The position numbers and the translations under genes are program-made. A DNA stretch of 64,000 bases from Amycolatopsis thailandensis (GTDB taxonomy: Bacteria; Actinomycetota; Actinomycetes; Mycobacteriales; Pseudonocardiaceae). The stretch lies in assembly GCF_002234405.1 (NCBI RefSeq), contig NZ_NMQT01000099.1, positions 35,175-99,174 of the forward strand, read 5' to 3'. The notes beneath the pieces were generated by a model that saw only the letters and a list, made by a program, of their open reading frames with translations, searched no databases and was not told the origin of the DNA. This document shows, one piece after another, positions 43,170-51,635 of the stretch. The first letter of the stretch is position 1. Every line of letters starts with the position of its first letter.

Positions 43170-46100
43170 ATGACACGTATGCGCCTGTCCCGGATCGTCG
43201 CCGGTCTCCTGGTCGCAGGGCTTTCCGTCGCCGGACTCTCCTTCGCTTCAGCCGCGAGCGGCCCACCCCCGGGTACCGCCGCCCCACCCGGACCCGCCGC
43301 CCTCGCCGAGGTGCCGTTGACCCGCACGGTGTCGGCGGGCAGCGCGCTGCCCGGCTATCCCGTCGCGAACGCCGTCGACGGAAACCGGGAAAGCTATTGG
43401 GAATCCGCGGGCAACGCGTTCCCGCAGTGGATCCAAGCCGACCTCGGGGCGGCCAAGACCCTCTCGCGGATCGTGCTGAAACTGCCGTCGGGCTGGGAGT
43501 CCCGCACCCAGACGATCGGCGTGCGCGGAAGCACCGACGGCACGGCGTTCACCGACCTCGCCGCGCCGACCGGCTACACGTTCACCCCCGGCGCCGACAC
43601 GGTCTCGATCCCGATGACCGCGTCGGCCCGCTACGTGCGCTTGCAGATCACGGCGAACACGCGATGGCCCGCCGCGCAGCTTTCGGAATTCGAGCTCTAC
43701 GGGCCCGGCACCGGCGACCCGCAGGAACCGGGCACGCCCGCGAATCTCGCGTCGGGCAAGCCGATCGAAGCCACCTCGACGGTCCACTCCTTCGTCGCCG
43801 CCAACGCCAACGACGGCAACACCGCCACGTACTGGGAATCGGCCGCCGGCTACCCGAACTCGCTGACGGTGAAACTCGGGGCCGACGCGGAGGTCGAGTC
43901 GGTCGTGGTGAAGCTCGATCCGGGCGCGGTCTGGGCCGCGCGGACGCAGAACTTCGAGGTCCTCGGCCGTGCTCAGGGCGCCACCGCGTTCACCTCCCTG
44001 TCCGCGCGGGCGGATCACCGCTTCGACCCGGCCGTGAGCCAGAACTCCGTGGTCATCCCGGTGAACGGACGCGCGTCGGACGTACGCCTCCAGTTCTTCG
44101 CCAACTCCGGCGCTCCCGGCGGTCAGGTCGCCGAGTTCCAGGTGATGGGCACTCCGGCGCCGAACCCGGATCTCGTGGTCACGGGCGCGACCTGGACGCC
44201 GTCGAACCCGACGGAGACGAGCCCGCTCGCCGTTTCGGCCACGGTGAAGAACACCGGCACCGCGAACGCGGGCGCGACGACCGTGAGGGTCAGTCTCGGC
44301 GGCACCGTCGCCGGTGAGGCGGACGTCCCCGCCCTCGCCGCGGGCGCGTCCACCACGGTGACGGTGAACGCGGGTACGCGTCCGCAAGGGACCTACAGTG
44401 TCGCGGCCTCCGTCGACCCGGACGGCAGGGTGGCGGAGCAGAACGAAACCAACAACACCTTCACCTCCCCGACGTCGCTGGTCATCGGTCAGTCGCCGGG
44501 ACCCGACCTCGAGGTCACCGGTATCACCTCGAGCCCGCCCAACCCGGCCGCCGGTTCGGCCGTGTCGTTCACCGTCGCGGTGCGCAACCGCGGCACCAGC
44601 CCCGCCGGCCCCTCGGTGACCCGGCTGGCCGTCGGAGGCACCACGCTGACCGGTGCCACCGGCCCGATCGAGGCGGGTGCCACCGCGAACGTCGCGATTT
44701 CGGGCACGTGGACCGCCGCCAACGGGGGCGCGACCCTGACCGCGACGGCCGACGCGACCGGCAAGGTCACGGAGACCAACGAGTCCAACAACAGCCTCTC
44801 GCGGGCGATCGTCGTCGGCCGCGGCGCGGCGGTCCCGTACGTCGAGTACGAGGCGGAAGCCGCGCAGTACCAAGGACAACTGCTGGAGGCCGACCCGCTG
44901 CGCACCTTCGGCCACACGAACTTCGCGACCGAGTCCTCCGGCCGCAAATCCGTGCTGCTGGCGAACCAGGGCCAGTACGTCGAGTTCACGTCGTCGAACC
45001 AGGCGAACTCCATCGTCGTGCGCAACTCCATCCCCGACGCCCCCGGCGGTGGCGGGCAGGACGCGACACTCAGCTTGTACGTCAACGGGACTTTCGCGCA
45101 GAAGCTGACGCTGTCGTCCAAGCACAGCTGGCTCTACGGCAGCACCGACGATCCCGAAGGCCTGACGAACACCCCGCAGGCCAACGCGCGACGGCTGTTC
45201 GACGAGTCGCACGCGCTGCTGTCGCGGTCTTACCCGCCGGGAACGAAGTTCAAGCTGCAACGCGACAGCGGTGACAACGCCGCGTTCTACATCGTCGACC
45301 TCGTCGATCTGGAACAGGTCGCGCCCGCCACGGAGAAGCCGTCGAACTGCGTGTCCATCACGGAATACGGCGCGGTGCCGAACGACGGGAACGACGACTC
45401 GACCGCGATCCAGCGCGCGGTGACCGACGACCAGAACGGCGTGATCGGCTGCGTCTGGATCCCGGCGGGGCAGTGGCGGCAGGAGAAGAAGATCCTGACC
45501 GACGACCCGAACGTGCCCAACGGCGGTGGCCAGTACAACCAGATCGGCATCTCGAACGTGACGATCCGCGGCGCCGGGATGTGGCATTCGCAGCTTTACT
45601 CGGAGATCGAGCCGCAGAACGCGGGCGGCATCAACCATCCGCACGAGGGCAACTTCGGGTTCGACATCGACAAGAACACCCAGATCTCCGACATCGCCAT
45701 CTTCGGGTCCGGCCGGATCCGGGGCGGGGACGGCGGCGCGGAAGGCGGCGTCGGCCTCAACGGCCGGTTCGGCGCGGGGACGAAGATCTCGAACGTGTGG
45801 ATCGAGCACGCCAACGTCGGCGTGTGGGTCGGCCGGGACTACAGCAATCTCCCGGCGCTCTGGGGTCCGGCCGACGGCTTGGAGTTCAGCGGCATGCGGA
45901 TCCGGAACACCTACGCCGACGGCATCAACTTCACCAACGGCACCAGGAACTCGAAGGTGTTCAATTCGTCGTTCCGCACCACCGGTGACGACTCGCTCGC
46001 GGTGTGGGCGAATCAGTACGTGAAGGACACTTCACAGGACATCGCGCACGACAACGTGTTCGCCAACAACACGATCCAGCTTCCGTGGCGGGCCAACGGG

Positions 46101-46613
46101 ATCGCGATCTACGGCGGGTACGGCAACAAGATCGAGAACAACATCGTCCACGACACGATGAACTATCCGGGCATCATGCTGGCGACGGATCACGATCCGC
46201 TGCCGTTCTCCGGGGAGACGCTCATCGCGAACAACGCCCTGTACCGCTGCGGCGGCGTGTTCTGGGGCGAGCAACAGGAATTCGGGGCGATCACGTTCTT
46301 CGCGCAGGGCAAGGACATTCCCGGGGTCGTCCTGCGGGACACGGAGATCCACGACTCGACCTACGACGGCATCCAGTTCAAGACCGGTGGCGGAGTGGTG
46401 ACCGCTGCGGTGAACGGCGTCAAGATCGACAAGTCGAACAACGGCGCCGGCATCCTCGCGATGAGCGGCGCCCGCGGCAGCGCGACCTTGACGAACGTGA
46501 CGATCACGAATTCGGCGGACGGCGACGTCGTCCGTCAGCCGGGGTCGCAGTTCGTGATCAACGGCGGACCGGTTCCGGCGGTGGTCTCGTCGGGCCGCCG
46601 CGGCATCCGGTAG
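43170..46613 (+). CDS. Large secreted modular beta-helix glycosidase (GH87-like)
   Basis: A 1147-residue protein. Signal peptide to about 29; two F5/8 type C (discoidin) domains at about 45-190 and 195-335 (both contain ANAxDGNxxxYWES); two CARDB-type adhesion domains at about 335-440 and 445-550; a CBM6/35-like domain at about 555-725; then a right-handed beta-helix from NCVSITEYGAVPNDGNDDST to the C-terminus. The TTGDDSLAVW segment supplies an Asp pair as in GH87 alpha-1,3-glucanases/mycodextranases. Likely degrades fungal or bacterial glucans outside the cell; the GH87 label is from motif resemblance only. ATG 43170 has AAGGAAGAG upstream. The 197-bp spacer before it has no gene. Confidence 0.8.
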   Translation: MTRMRLSRIVAGLLVAGLSVAGLSFASAASGPPPGTAAPPGPAALAEVPLTRTVSAGSALPGYPVANAVDGNRESYWESAGNAFPQWIQADLGAAKTLSRIVLKLPSGWESRTQTIGVRGSTDGTAFTDLAAPTGYTFTPGADTVSIPMTASARYVRLQITANTRWPAAQLSEFELYGPGTGDPQEPGTPANLASGKPIEATSTVHSFVAANANDGNTATYWESAAGYPNSLTVKLGADAEVESVVVKLDPGAVWAARTQNFEVLGRAQGATAFTSLSARADHRFDPAVSQNSVVIPVNGRASDVRLQFFANSGAPGGQVAEFQVMGTPAPNPDLVVTGATWTPSNPTETSPLAVSATVKNTGTANAGATTVRVSLGGTVAGEADVPALAAGASTTVTVNAGTRPQGTYSVAASVDPDGRVAEQNETNNTFTSPTSLVIGQSPGPDLEVTGITSSPPNPAAGSAVSFTVAVRNRGTSPAGPSVTRLAVGGTTLTGATGPIEAGATANVAISGTWTAANGGATLTATADATGKVTETNESNNSLSRAIVVGRGAAVPYVEYEAEAAQYQGQLLEADPLRTFGHTNFATESSGRKSVLLANQGQYVEFTSSNQANSIVVRNSIPDAPGGGGQDATLSLYVNGTFAQKLTLSSKHSWLYGSTDDPEGLTNTPQANARRLFDESHALLSRSYPPGTKFKLQRDSGDNAAFYIVDLVDLEQVAPATEKPSNCVSITEYGAVPNDGNDDSTAIQRAVTDDQNGVIGCVWIPAGQWRQEKKILTDDPNVPNGGGQYNQIGISNVTIRGAGMWHSQLYSEIEPQNAGGINHPHEGNFGFDIDKNTQISDIAIFGSGRIRGGDGGAEGGVGLNGRFGAGTKISNVWIEHANVGVWVGRDYSNLPALWGPADGLEFSGMRIRNTYADGINFTNGTRNSKVFNSSFRTTGDDSLAVWANQYVKDTSQDIAHDNVFANNTIQLPWRANGIAIYGGYGNKIENNIVHDTMNYPGIMLATDHDPLPFSGETLIANNALYRCGGVFWGEQQEFGAITFFAQGKDIPGVVLRDTEIHDSTYDGIQFKTGGGVVTAAVNGVKIDKSNNGAGILAMSGARGSATLTNVTITNSADGDVVRQPGSQFVINGGPVPAVVSSGRRGIR

Positions 46614-46619
46614 GCCCAG

Positions 46620-46672
46620 TCCGTGAAGGCCTCCTTGAGGGACTCAGAGTCCCTCAAGGAGGCCTTCACGGA
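46620..46672. repeat. 53-bp perfect palindrome
   Basis: Two 26-bp arms (46620-46645 and 46647-46672) are exact reverse complements around a single central A. It lies just after the stop of the glycosidase gene and also supplies the stop codon of the convergent TetR gene (46666-46668). Part of it recurs at 52040-52068. Acts presumably as a bidirectional terminator, but its length and recurrence suggest a repeated element. Confidence 0.9.
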
Positions 46673-47235
46673 CTTCGGTGATCGTCCCGGGGGCTCAGGC
46701 CCGCCACGGCGAGCCGGAACAGCCGGTCGGCCCGCGCGGCGGGATCCGGGTAGTGCTCGGTGGCCAGGACGATGCCGACGATCAGCGTGATCAGGTCCGC
46801 GACGGTGGTTTCCGGCGCCACCACACCGTCCCGCGCGGCCCGTCGCAAGAGCGGGTCCCCGGCTTCCTCGATGGCGGCGGAACAGGAATTCTCGTGCGTG
46901 GGACCGTCGTAGGCGAGCGCGGCGGCCAGCCCGCGGGCCGACACGGAGTAGGAGACGACCTCGTCGAGCCAGGTCAGGAGCGCCTTCCGGCTGTCGTCCT
47001 CGCCGGTCAGTTCGACGGCGCGAGCGCACAGCGCCGCGATCCGTTTCGCGGAGACGGCCTCCAGCAAGGCGCGCCGGGTGGGGAAGTGGCGGCGCACCGT
47101 CGCCGAGCCGACGTTGGCGGTGCGGGCGATCTGCTCCAGTGAGGCGCCGGAGCCATGGGTCGCGACCTCCTCTTCGGCCACCGCGAGGATGTGCGCGTAG
47201 TTGCGCCGCGCGTCGGCGCGCCGGCCGTCGGACAT
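46666..47235 (-). CDS. TetR-family regulator
   Basis: A 189-residue TetR protein with HTH at about 28-62 (ASLEQIARTANVGSATVRRH with FPTR). It diverges from the NmrA-like gene; two related palindromes lie between. Its last codons and TGA are inside the 53-bp palindrome. Most likely represses the NmrA-like gene. Confidence 0.9.
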   Translation of the reverse strand: MSDGRRADARRNYAHILAVAEEEVATHGSGASLEQIARTANVGSATVRRHFPTRRALLEAVSAKRIAALCARAVELTGEDDSRKALLTWLDEVVSYSVSARGLAAALAYDGPTHENSCSAAIEEAGDPLLRRAARDGVVAPETTVADLITLIVGIVLATEHYPDPAARADRLFRLAVAGLSPRDDHRSP

Positions 47236-47259
47236 GTCTTCACCTCGGTGTTTGCGTAA

Positions 47260-47310
47260 ATGGCGGGCCCCGCCATATTGTAGCGGACGATAAGTGGCTG
47301 GCCCCGCCGT
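47260..47310. promoter_or_regulatory. Paired operators between TetR and NmrA-like genes
   Basis: ATGGCGGG-C-CCCGCCAT (47260-47276) is a perfect 17-bp palindrome. A second, imperfect copy GTGGCTGG-C-CCCGCCGT lies at 47294-47310, centres 34 bp apart. Both fit a TetR dimer and flank the probable promoters. Confidence 0.75.
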
Positions 47311-47332
47311 TTAGTTGTCCGAAGGAGCGACC

Positions 47333-48235
47333 ATGTCTTCAGCACCCGTTTTGGTCACCGGCGCCACCGGCAGGCAGGGCGGCGCGACCGCCCGTGCCCT
47401 GCTCGCGGCGGGCGTTCCCGTCCGTGCGCTGGTGCGCGACCCGGCCAAGGCGAAAGCCCTCGAAGCGCTCGGCGCCGAACTCGTCGTCGGCGATCTCCAC
47501 GACGTCGATTCCGTGACCCGGGCCGCCAAGGGTGCCCGCGCCGTCTTCTCGGTGCAGATGCCCGGTGTCGGCGCGGAAGGGTTCGACTTCGCCGGGGAGG
47601 TGACTCAAGGCGTCAACCTCATCGAGGGCGCGAAGGCGGCCGGAGTGCCGCAGTTCGTGCACACCTCCGTGTCCGGAGCCGGTCAGCACGTCGACGCGCC
47701 CGGCTGGGCCGAAGGCCGGTGGGCTTCGATGGAACCCACCCTGGGGGCCAAGGCCGCGATCCAGGACCGTCTCCGCGAGGCGGGCTTCCCGCGGTGGACG
47801 CTGCTCAAGCCGGGCTTCTTCATGGAGAACTTCCTGCCCGACATGAGGTTCCTGTTCCCGCGCGGCGTCGACGGCGGCCTGGTGAGCGTCATCAAGCCGT
47901 CGACGAGCCTTTCCCTGGCGGCCGTGGACGACATCGGTGCCGCGGCCGCGGCGGCCATCGCCGATCCGGACCGGTTCAGCGGGATCGAACTCGAGCTGGC
48001 GAGCGACTTCCTGACCATGACGGAGATCGCCGAGGTCCTTTCGGGAGCGCTGGGTACCCGGCTGACGGCGCCGGACATGACCGTGGAGCAGGCTGTCGCC
48101 GCCGGGATGCCGCCGATGGGCGCTTCGCACGAGTGGCTGAACGTGATCGGTCAGCCCGGACGGCCGCGGTTCGCGCGCGAACTCGGCATCCCGCTCACGG
48201 GTTTCGCGACCTGGGCGCGGAAATACCTTGCGTAG
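47333..48235 (+). CDS. NmrA-like NAD(P)-binding protein
   Basis: A 300-residue Rossmann protein: VLVTGATGRQGGATARALLA (6-25), then DLHDVDSVTRAAKGARAVFS and FVHTSVSGAGQHVD. NmrA/TMR family members sense or reduce via NADPH. AAGGAG precedes ATG 47333, so TTG/GTG further upstream is not used. Under control of the divergent TetR by inference. Confidence 0.88.
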   Translation: MSSAPVLVTGATGRQGGATARALLAAGVPVRALVRDPAKAKALEALGAELVVGDLHDVDSVTRAAKGARAVFSVQMPGVGAEGFDFAGEVTQGVNLIEGAKAAGVPQFVHTSVSGAGQHVDAPGWAEGRWASMEPTLGAKAAIQDRLREAGFPRWTLLKPGFFMENFLPDMRFLFPRGVDGGLVSVIKPSTSLSLAAVDDIGAAAAAAIADPDRFSGIELELASDFLTMTEIAEVLSGALGTRLTAPDMTVEQAVAAGMPPMGASHEWLNVIGQPGRPRFARELGIPLTGFATWARKYLA

Positions 48236-48252
48236 TGCGTGATCGTCTAGGC

Positions 48253-49002
48253 ATGCGCATCGAGCCTCTGCTGGACCATCTCGACCGTGAGAATCCCGGT
48301 GACGTCCTCGGGCTGTACCTCTACGGGTCCGCTGCCGCGGGCGGGCTGAAACCGGACAGCGACGTCGATCTGCTGCTGGTCACCCGGCGGTCGCTCGGCG
48401 AACCGGAACGTGCCGCGCTGGTCTCCCTGTTGTCGCGGCTTTCCGGCTGGCGTGGCCACGTCGGACGTTTCCCCGATGCGGTGGGCCGTCGTCCGATCGA
48501 GCTCACCGGGCTCGTGGCCGGGGACGAGAGGCATCGGCGGGATTTCCAGTACGGGGAATGGCTTCGGGAGGACTTCGCCCAGGGGCGGCTTCCGGAGCCC
48601 GCGGATGATCCCGACGTCGTGATCCTCGCGGCCACGGCTCATTCGGCGCACCGGGTCCTGCGGGGCCCCGCGCTCGCCGACGTCGTCGATCCGGTGCCGC
48701 CGGACCTGCTCCGAAGCGCGGCCCTCGGTGTCGTCCCGGACCTCGTGTCGGAGGTCGAAGGCGACGAACGCAATGTCCTGCTCACCCTCGCGCGCGTCGT
48801 CGTGACCGTCGAAACCGGCGGGATCGTCTCGAAGGACGTCGCGGCGGCCACCGTCGCGCCGGCACTCGACGGCGCCGACCGCGTGCTGTTGGAGCGCGCG
48901 CGGGCGGGCTACCTCGGCACGGCTTCCGATGACTGGACCGGTCTCTCGGCCGAGGTGGCCTCGCTCGCGCGCGTCCTCGCGGGCATGGCCGGGGGAGTTT
49001 GA
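48253..49002 (+). CDS. AadA-like aminoglycoside nucleotidyltransferase
   Basis: A 249-residue nucleotidyltransferase with the full AadA layout: YLYGSAAAGGLKPDSDVDLL (Gly25-Ser26 and Asp37/Asp39 as metal ligands), FQYGEW-LRED in the middle, DPVPPDLL, GDERNVLLTLAR and SKDVAA. These match ANT(3'')/ANT(9) enzymes that adenylylate streptomycin/spectinomycin. Chromosomal setting, no cassette or mobile gene nearby. ATG 48253 was chosen; GTG 48238 is possible. Activity unproven. Confidence 0.87.
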   Translation: MRIEPLLDHLDRENPGDVLGLYLYGSAAAGGLKPDSDVDLLLVTRRSLGEPERAALVSLLSRLSGWRGHVGRFPDAVGRRPIELTGLVAGDERHRRDFQYGEWLREDFAQGRLPEPADDPDVVILAATAHSAHRVLRGPALADVVDPVPPDLLRSAALGVVPDLVSEVEGDERNVLLTLARVVVTVETGGIVSKDVAAATVAPALDGADRVLLERARAGYLGTASDDWTGLSAEVASLARVLAGMAGGV

Positions 49003-49048
49003 CAAAGCGGAACACTGCTCCGTATGTTTATGGAACAGTGTTCCGCTT
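48999..49048 (+). promoter_or_regulatory. Promoter with double palindromic operator
   Basis: TTGACA (48999-49004) and TATGTT (49023-49028) form a near-consensus promoter that begins in the stop codon of the previous gene. It is overlaid by two palindromes: GGAACACTGCTCC (49009-49021) and GGAACAGTGTTCC (49032-49044), the second perfect, centres 23 bp apart; together they form 13-bp arms 49005-49017/49036-49048. No regulator gene is adjacent, so the binding protein is encoded elsewhere. Confidence 0.75.
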
Positions 49049-49082
49049 AGCGCGGTGCCGTCACGCAAGGGAAAGAGTCACC

Positions 49083-50009
49083 ATGAGCGCCAACACCCTC
49101 ACGCCGGTCCTCTCGGTCGCCCCGGTGGTGCTGCCGACGCCGGATCGGTCCGTGGACCTGCAACTGCGCGTTTCCGCGCCCACGACCGGAAGCGGGCTGC
49201 CGGTCATCCTGCTGTCGCACGGCCAGGGCCCCTCGAACCATCTCTCGTCACTCAATGGTTACGCCCCGCTCGTGAACCACTGGGCGGCGCACGGGTTCGT
49301 CGTCATCCAGCCCACCCACCTGAGTTCGCGGACGCTGAACCTGGCGCCGGGCGATCCGGAAGCGCCGCTGTACCAACGATCCCGGGCCGAGGACATGAGC
49401 CGGATCCTGGACCGGCTCGACGAGATCGAGGACGCCGTCCCGCAGCTGCGCGGGAGGCTGGACCGGAGCAGGGTCGCCGTGGCCGGCCATTCGATGGGCG
49501 GGCACACCGCGAGCCTTCTGCTCGGCGCTCGCTACCGCGATCCCCGTAGCGGTGCGGAAGTGAACCTCGCCGAGCCCCGGATCTCCGCCGGTGTGCTGCT
49601 CGCCGCGCCCGGCCGCGGTGGCGACGCCGTCACCGGATTCGTGGCCGAGAACTATTCCTTCTTTCTCAGCACGGACTTCTCCGCGATGACGACGCCCGCG
49701 CTCGTCGTCGCGGGGGACAAGGACGCCTCGGCACATCTGACGGTTCGTGGTCCGGAATGGCACACCGACCCGTATTTCCTTTCGCCGGGACGCAAGACGC
49801 TGCTCACCCTGTTCGGCGCGGAGCACGGGCTCGGCGGGATCTCCGGCTACGACGTCGCGGAGACGACGGACGAGAACCCGGAGCGCGTGGCGTCGGTGGG
49901 GCGCCTCACCTGGGCCTACCTTCGTTCCGAGCTCTACCCCGGGGACGCGGCCTGGCGGGCGGCGTGCGACGAACTCGTCCCCGGGCTCGGCCGGGTCGAG
50001 GCGAAGTAG
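49083..50009 (+). CDS. Alpha/beta-hydrolase (chlorophyllase/PAF-acetylhydrolase-like)
   Basis: A 308-residue hydrolase. Oxyanion region PVILLSHGQGPSNHLSSLNG; nucleophile in VAVAGHSMGGHTA (Ser of GHSMG); Asp in VAGDKDAS; His in FGAEHGLGG. No signal peptide. ATG 49083 is preceded by GAAAGAG. Strong regulated promoter directly upstream, suggesting inducible expression by a small molecule, perhaps a substrate ester. Confidence 0.86.
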   Translation: MSANTLTPVLSVAPVVLPTPDRSVDLQLRVSAPTTGSGLPVILLSHGQGPSNHLSSLNGYAPLVNHWAAHGFVVIQPTHLSSRTLNLAPGDPEAPLYQRSRAEDMSRILDRLDEIEDAVPQLRGRLDRSRVAVAGHSMGGHTASLLLGARYRDPRSGAEVNLAEPRISAGVLLAAPGRGGDAVTGFVAENYSFFLSTDFSAMTTPALVVAGDKDASAHLTVRGPEWHTDPYFLSPGRKTLLTLFGAEHGLGGISGYDVAETTDENPERVASVGRLTWAYLRSELYPGDAAWRAACDELVPGLGRVEAK

Positions 50010-50151
50010 GTCTCAGCCCACCAGCGCCGCGGCGGTCTCGGCGAGAAGCTCGCGGCTCGGAAAGCTGGCGGGACACCAGTCGGACGCGATCACCCGGTCG
50101 CGGCATCGGCGCCACGAGGGTGCTTCGCAAAGCTGTCATCCGATGATCGTG

Positions 50152-50547
50152 TCAGAGCACCGGGATCTCCGCCCACACCGTTTTGTATTCCGTGCCGGTG
50201 GCGACGCCCCATTCGGTGCTGATGGCCTCCACCAAGGCCAGCCCGCGCCCGTGTGGAGTCGTCGGGTCCTGTTTGGTCACCCGGCGGGGTCGCAGGTGCG
50301 GACGGCGGTCGTCGACCTCGACCCGGACCACGTCCCGATCCGAAGCGACGGACACTCTGAGTTCGGCGACGCCGTCCGCGTGTTCGTGCGCGTTGGTGAC
50401 CAGTTCCGTGGTCAGCAGTTCGGTGTCCGCCATCGTGCCGCGTCCGACGTCGCTCAGCTGCTGCCGGAGCCAGGCCCGGACCTCTCCCAGCGGCGGGGCG
50501 CCACCGGCGGGGAATTCGTACGCTTGCCGTGTTCCCGTAATACCCAC
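50152..50547 (-). CDS. RsbW/SpoIIAB-like ATP-binding anti-sigma-type kinase
   Basis: A 131-residue HATPase_c protein: ELLTTELVTNAHEHADG (N box), VRVEVDDRRP (G1-like) and GRGLALVEAIS (G2). The small actinomycete form acts as an anti-sigma factor or regulatory kinase. GTG 50547 with AAGGAG upstream is chosen; the frame continues far upstream but lacks family sequence there. The 142-bp gap on its 3' side may contain a 27-codon remnant. Confidence 0.85.
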   Translation of the reverse strand: MGITGTRQAYEFPAGGAPPLGEVRAWLRQQLSDVGRGTMADTELLTTELVTNAHEHADGVAELRVSVASDRDVVRVEVDDRRPHLRPRRVTKQDPTTPHGRGLALVEAISTEWGVATGTEYKTVWAEIPVL

Positions 50548-50623
50548 GCGTGTCTCCTTAGCGGGTTTCCCAGCCGGGCCAAGAGCATGGGCGCACTCGG
50601 GTAATACCCACGGGACACGGCGT

Positions 50624-51085
50624 TCACACGCGGGAGGATCCGGTGATCGCGGTGACCTTGATCTCCACCCGCATTTTCGGGGCGCCGAGGGCCGCGACGC
50701 CGATCTCGGTCCAGATCGGCGCGCGGTCGCCCATATGCTCACGGAACTGTTCGACCATGACGCGGTTGTGGGTTTCGCCGATGAACCCAGGGGTTTCCGG
50801 GACGTGGTACGAGTCCACGGCGATGACGTCGCGCCAGGTGGCACCCGCGGCGGCGAGCGCCCGTTCGACGTTCTCGAAGGCCTGGACGATCTCGGCTTCC
50901 AGGTCCTCGGGAAAGGTGGGGAAGGGCAGGTCGTCGGCCCAGCCTCCCTGTCCCGAGATCTCGACGCGATCGCCGACGCGCACCGCTTGGCTGTAACGCA
51001 TCTCGGGCAGGAGCCGTTCGCCGTGGCCGGGAGTGACGAAGAACCGCGGCTGGGGCGTGGTGATGTTCTCGTTGACTTCATGCAT
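50624..51085 (-). CDS. RidA-family protein
   Basis: A 153-residue YjgF/YER057c/UK114 (RidA) fold protein: SQAVRVGDRVEISGQGGW at about 31-48, ENVERALAAAGATWRDVIAV in the middle, and a PIWTEIGVAALGAPKMRVEI C-terminal strand. RidA proteins deaminate reactive enamine/imine intermediates. The MarR operator covers its start codon (51083-51085). It is divergent from that MarR gene. Confidence 0.88.
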   Translation of the reverse strand: MHEVNENITTPQPRFFVTPGHGERLLPEMRYSQAVRVGDRVEISGQGGWADDLPFPTFPEDLEAEIVQAFENVERALAAAGATWRDVIAVDSYHVPETPGFIGETHNRVMVEQFREHMGDRAPIWTEIGVAALGAPKMRVEIKVTAITGSSRV

Positions 51086-51124
51086 GAAGTCAACGTAGCA
51101 CGATTTGACTTCACGTGTGAAGTC
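51071..51124. promoter_or_regulatory. Twin MarR-type palindromes
   Basis: Site 1 (51071-51094) is a perfect 24-bp palindrome with the half-site TTGACTTCATG. Site 2 (51107-51124), GACTTCAC-GT-GTGAAGTC, shares the TGACTTCA half-site. Centre to centre they are about 33 bp apart. Site 1 overlaps the RidA start codon, so binding would block RidA expression. Confidence 0.8.
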
Positions 51125-51149
51125 GCCCGGTTCTCGGTAAGGTTCCGCC

Positions 51150-51635
51150 ATGGTCACCCCCGCGACCCCGGACCCGGACGAAGCGCTGTGGCTGAACCCT
51201 GCCGAAAAGGAAGCCTGGACCGGGCTCGTCTCCCTGGTCCTCCTGCTGCCGGGACGGCTGGAGTCGCCCTTGCAGCACGATGCCGGGCTGACACTGTTCG
51301 AGTACCTGACTCTCAGTCATATCTCGGAGGCCCCGGAACGACGGCTGCGGATGAGCGAACTGGCCTACCTCGCCAACGGTTCGCTCTCCCGTCTGTCCAA
51401 TGTGGTCAAACGCTTCGAACAGCGAGGATGGGTGGAGCGGACACCCGATCCCGCGGACGGCCGGTACACCCTCGCGATGCTCACGGACGACGGCTACGAG
51501 GTCGTCGTCGCGGCGGCGCCCACGCACGTCCGTTCGGTGCGGGAACTCGTGCTCGACCCTTTGACCGCTGAGGATCAGGAGGCGCTGGCCCGGATCGCCG
51601 CGAAACTGCGGACACGGCCGGCTGACCTCGCCTGA
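51150..51635 (+). CDS. MarR-family regulator
   Basis: A 161-residue MarR protein: winged helix at about 65-120 (LRMSELAYLANGSLSRLSNV, then RTPDPADGRYTLAMLTDDG as the wing). ATG 51150 lies 26 bp from the second palindrome. Likely represses itself and the divergent RidA gene. Confidence 0.9.
   Translation: MVTPATPDPDEALWLNPAEKEAWTGLVSLVLLLPGRLESPLQHDAGLTLFEYLTLSHISEAPERRLRMSELAYLANGSLSRLSNVVKRFEQRGWVERTPDPADGRYTLAMLTDDGYEVVVAAAPTHVRSVRELVLDPLTAEDQEALARIAAKLRTRPADLA

Noticed and set aside
43248..45809. Very long (853 aa) open frame on the minus strand
   Set aside because: It is antisense to the modular glycosidase; composition is Arg/Gly/Val-rich as in high-GC shadow frames, with no domain and no ribosome site.
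50013..50130. Short minus-strand frame ending with ELLAETAAALVG
   Set aside because: It looks like the tail of a lost gene (about 27-39 codons, TGA just upstream) but has no credible start; noted only as a possible remnant.
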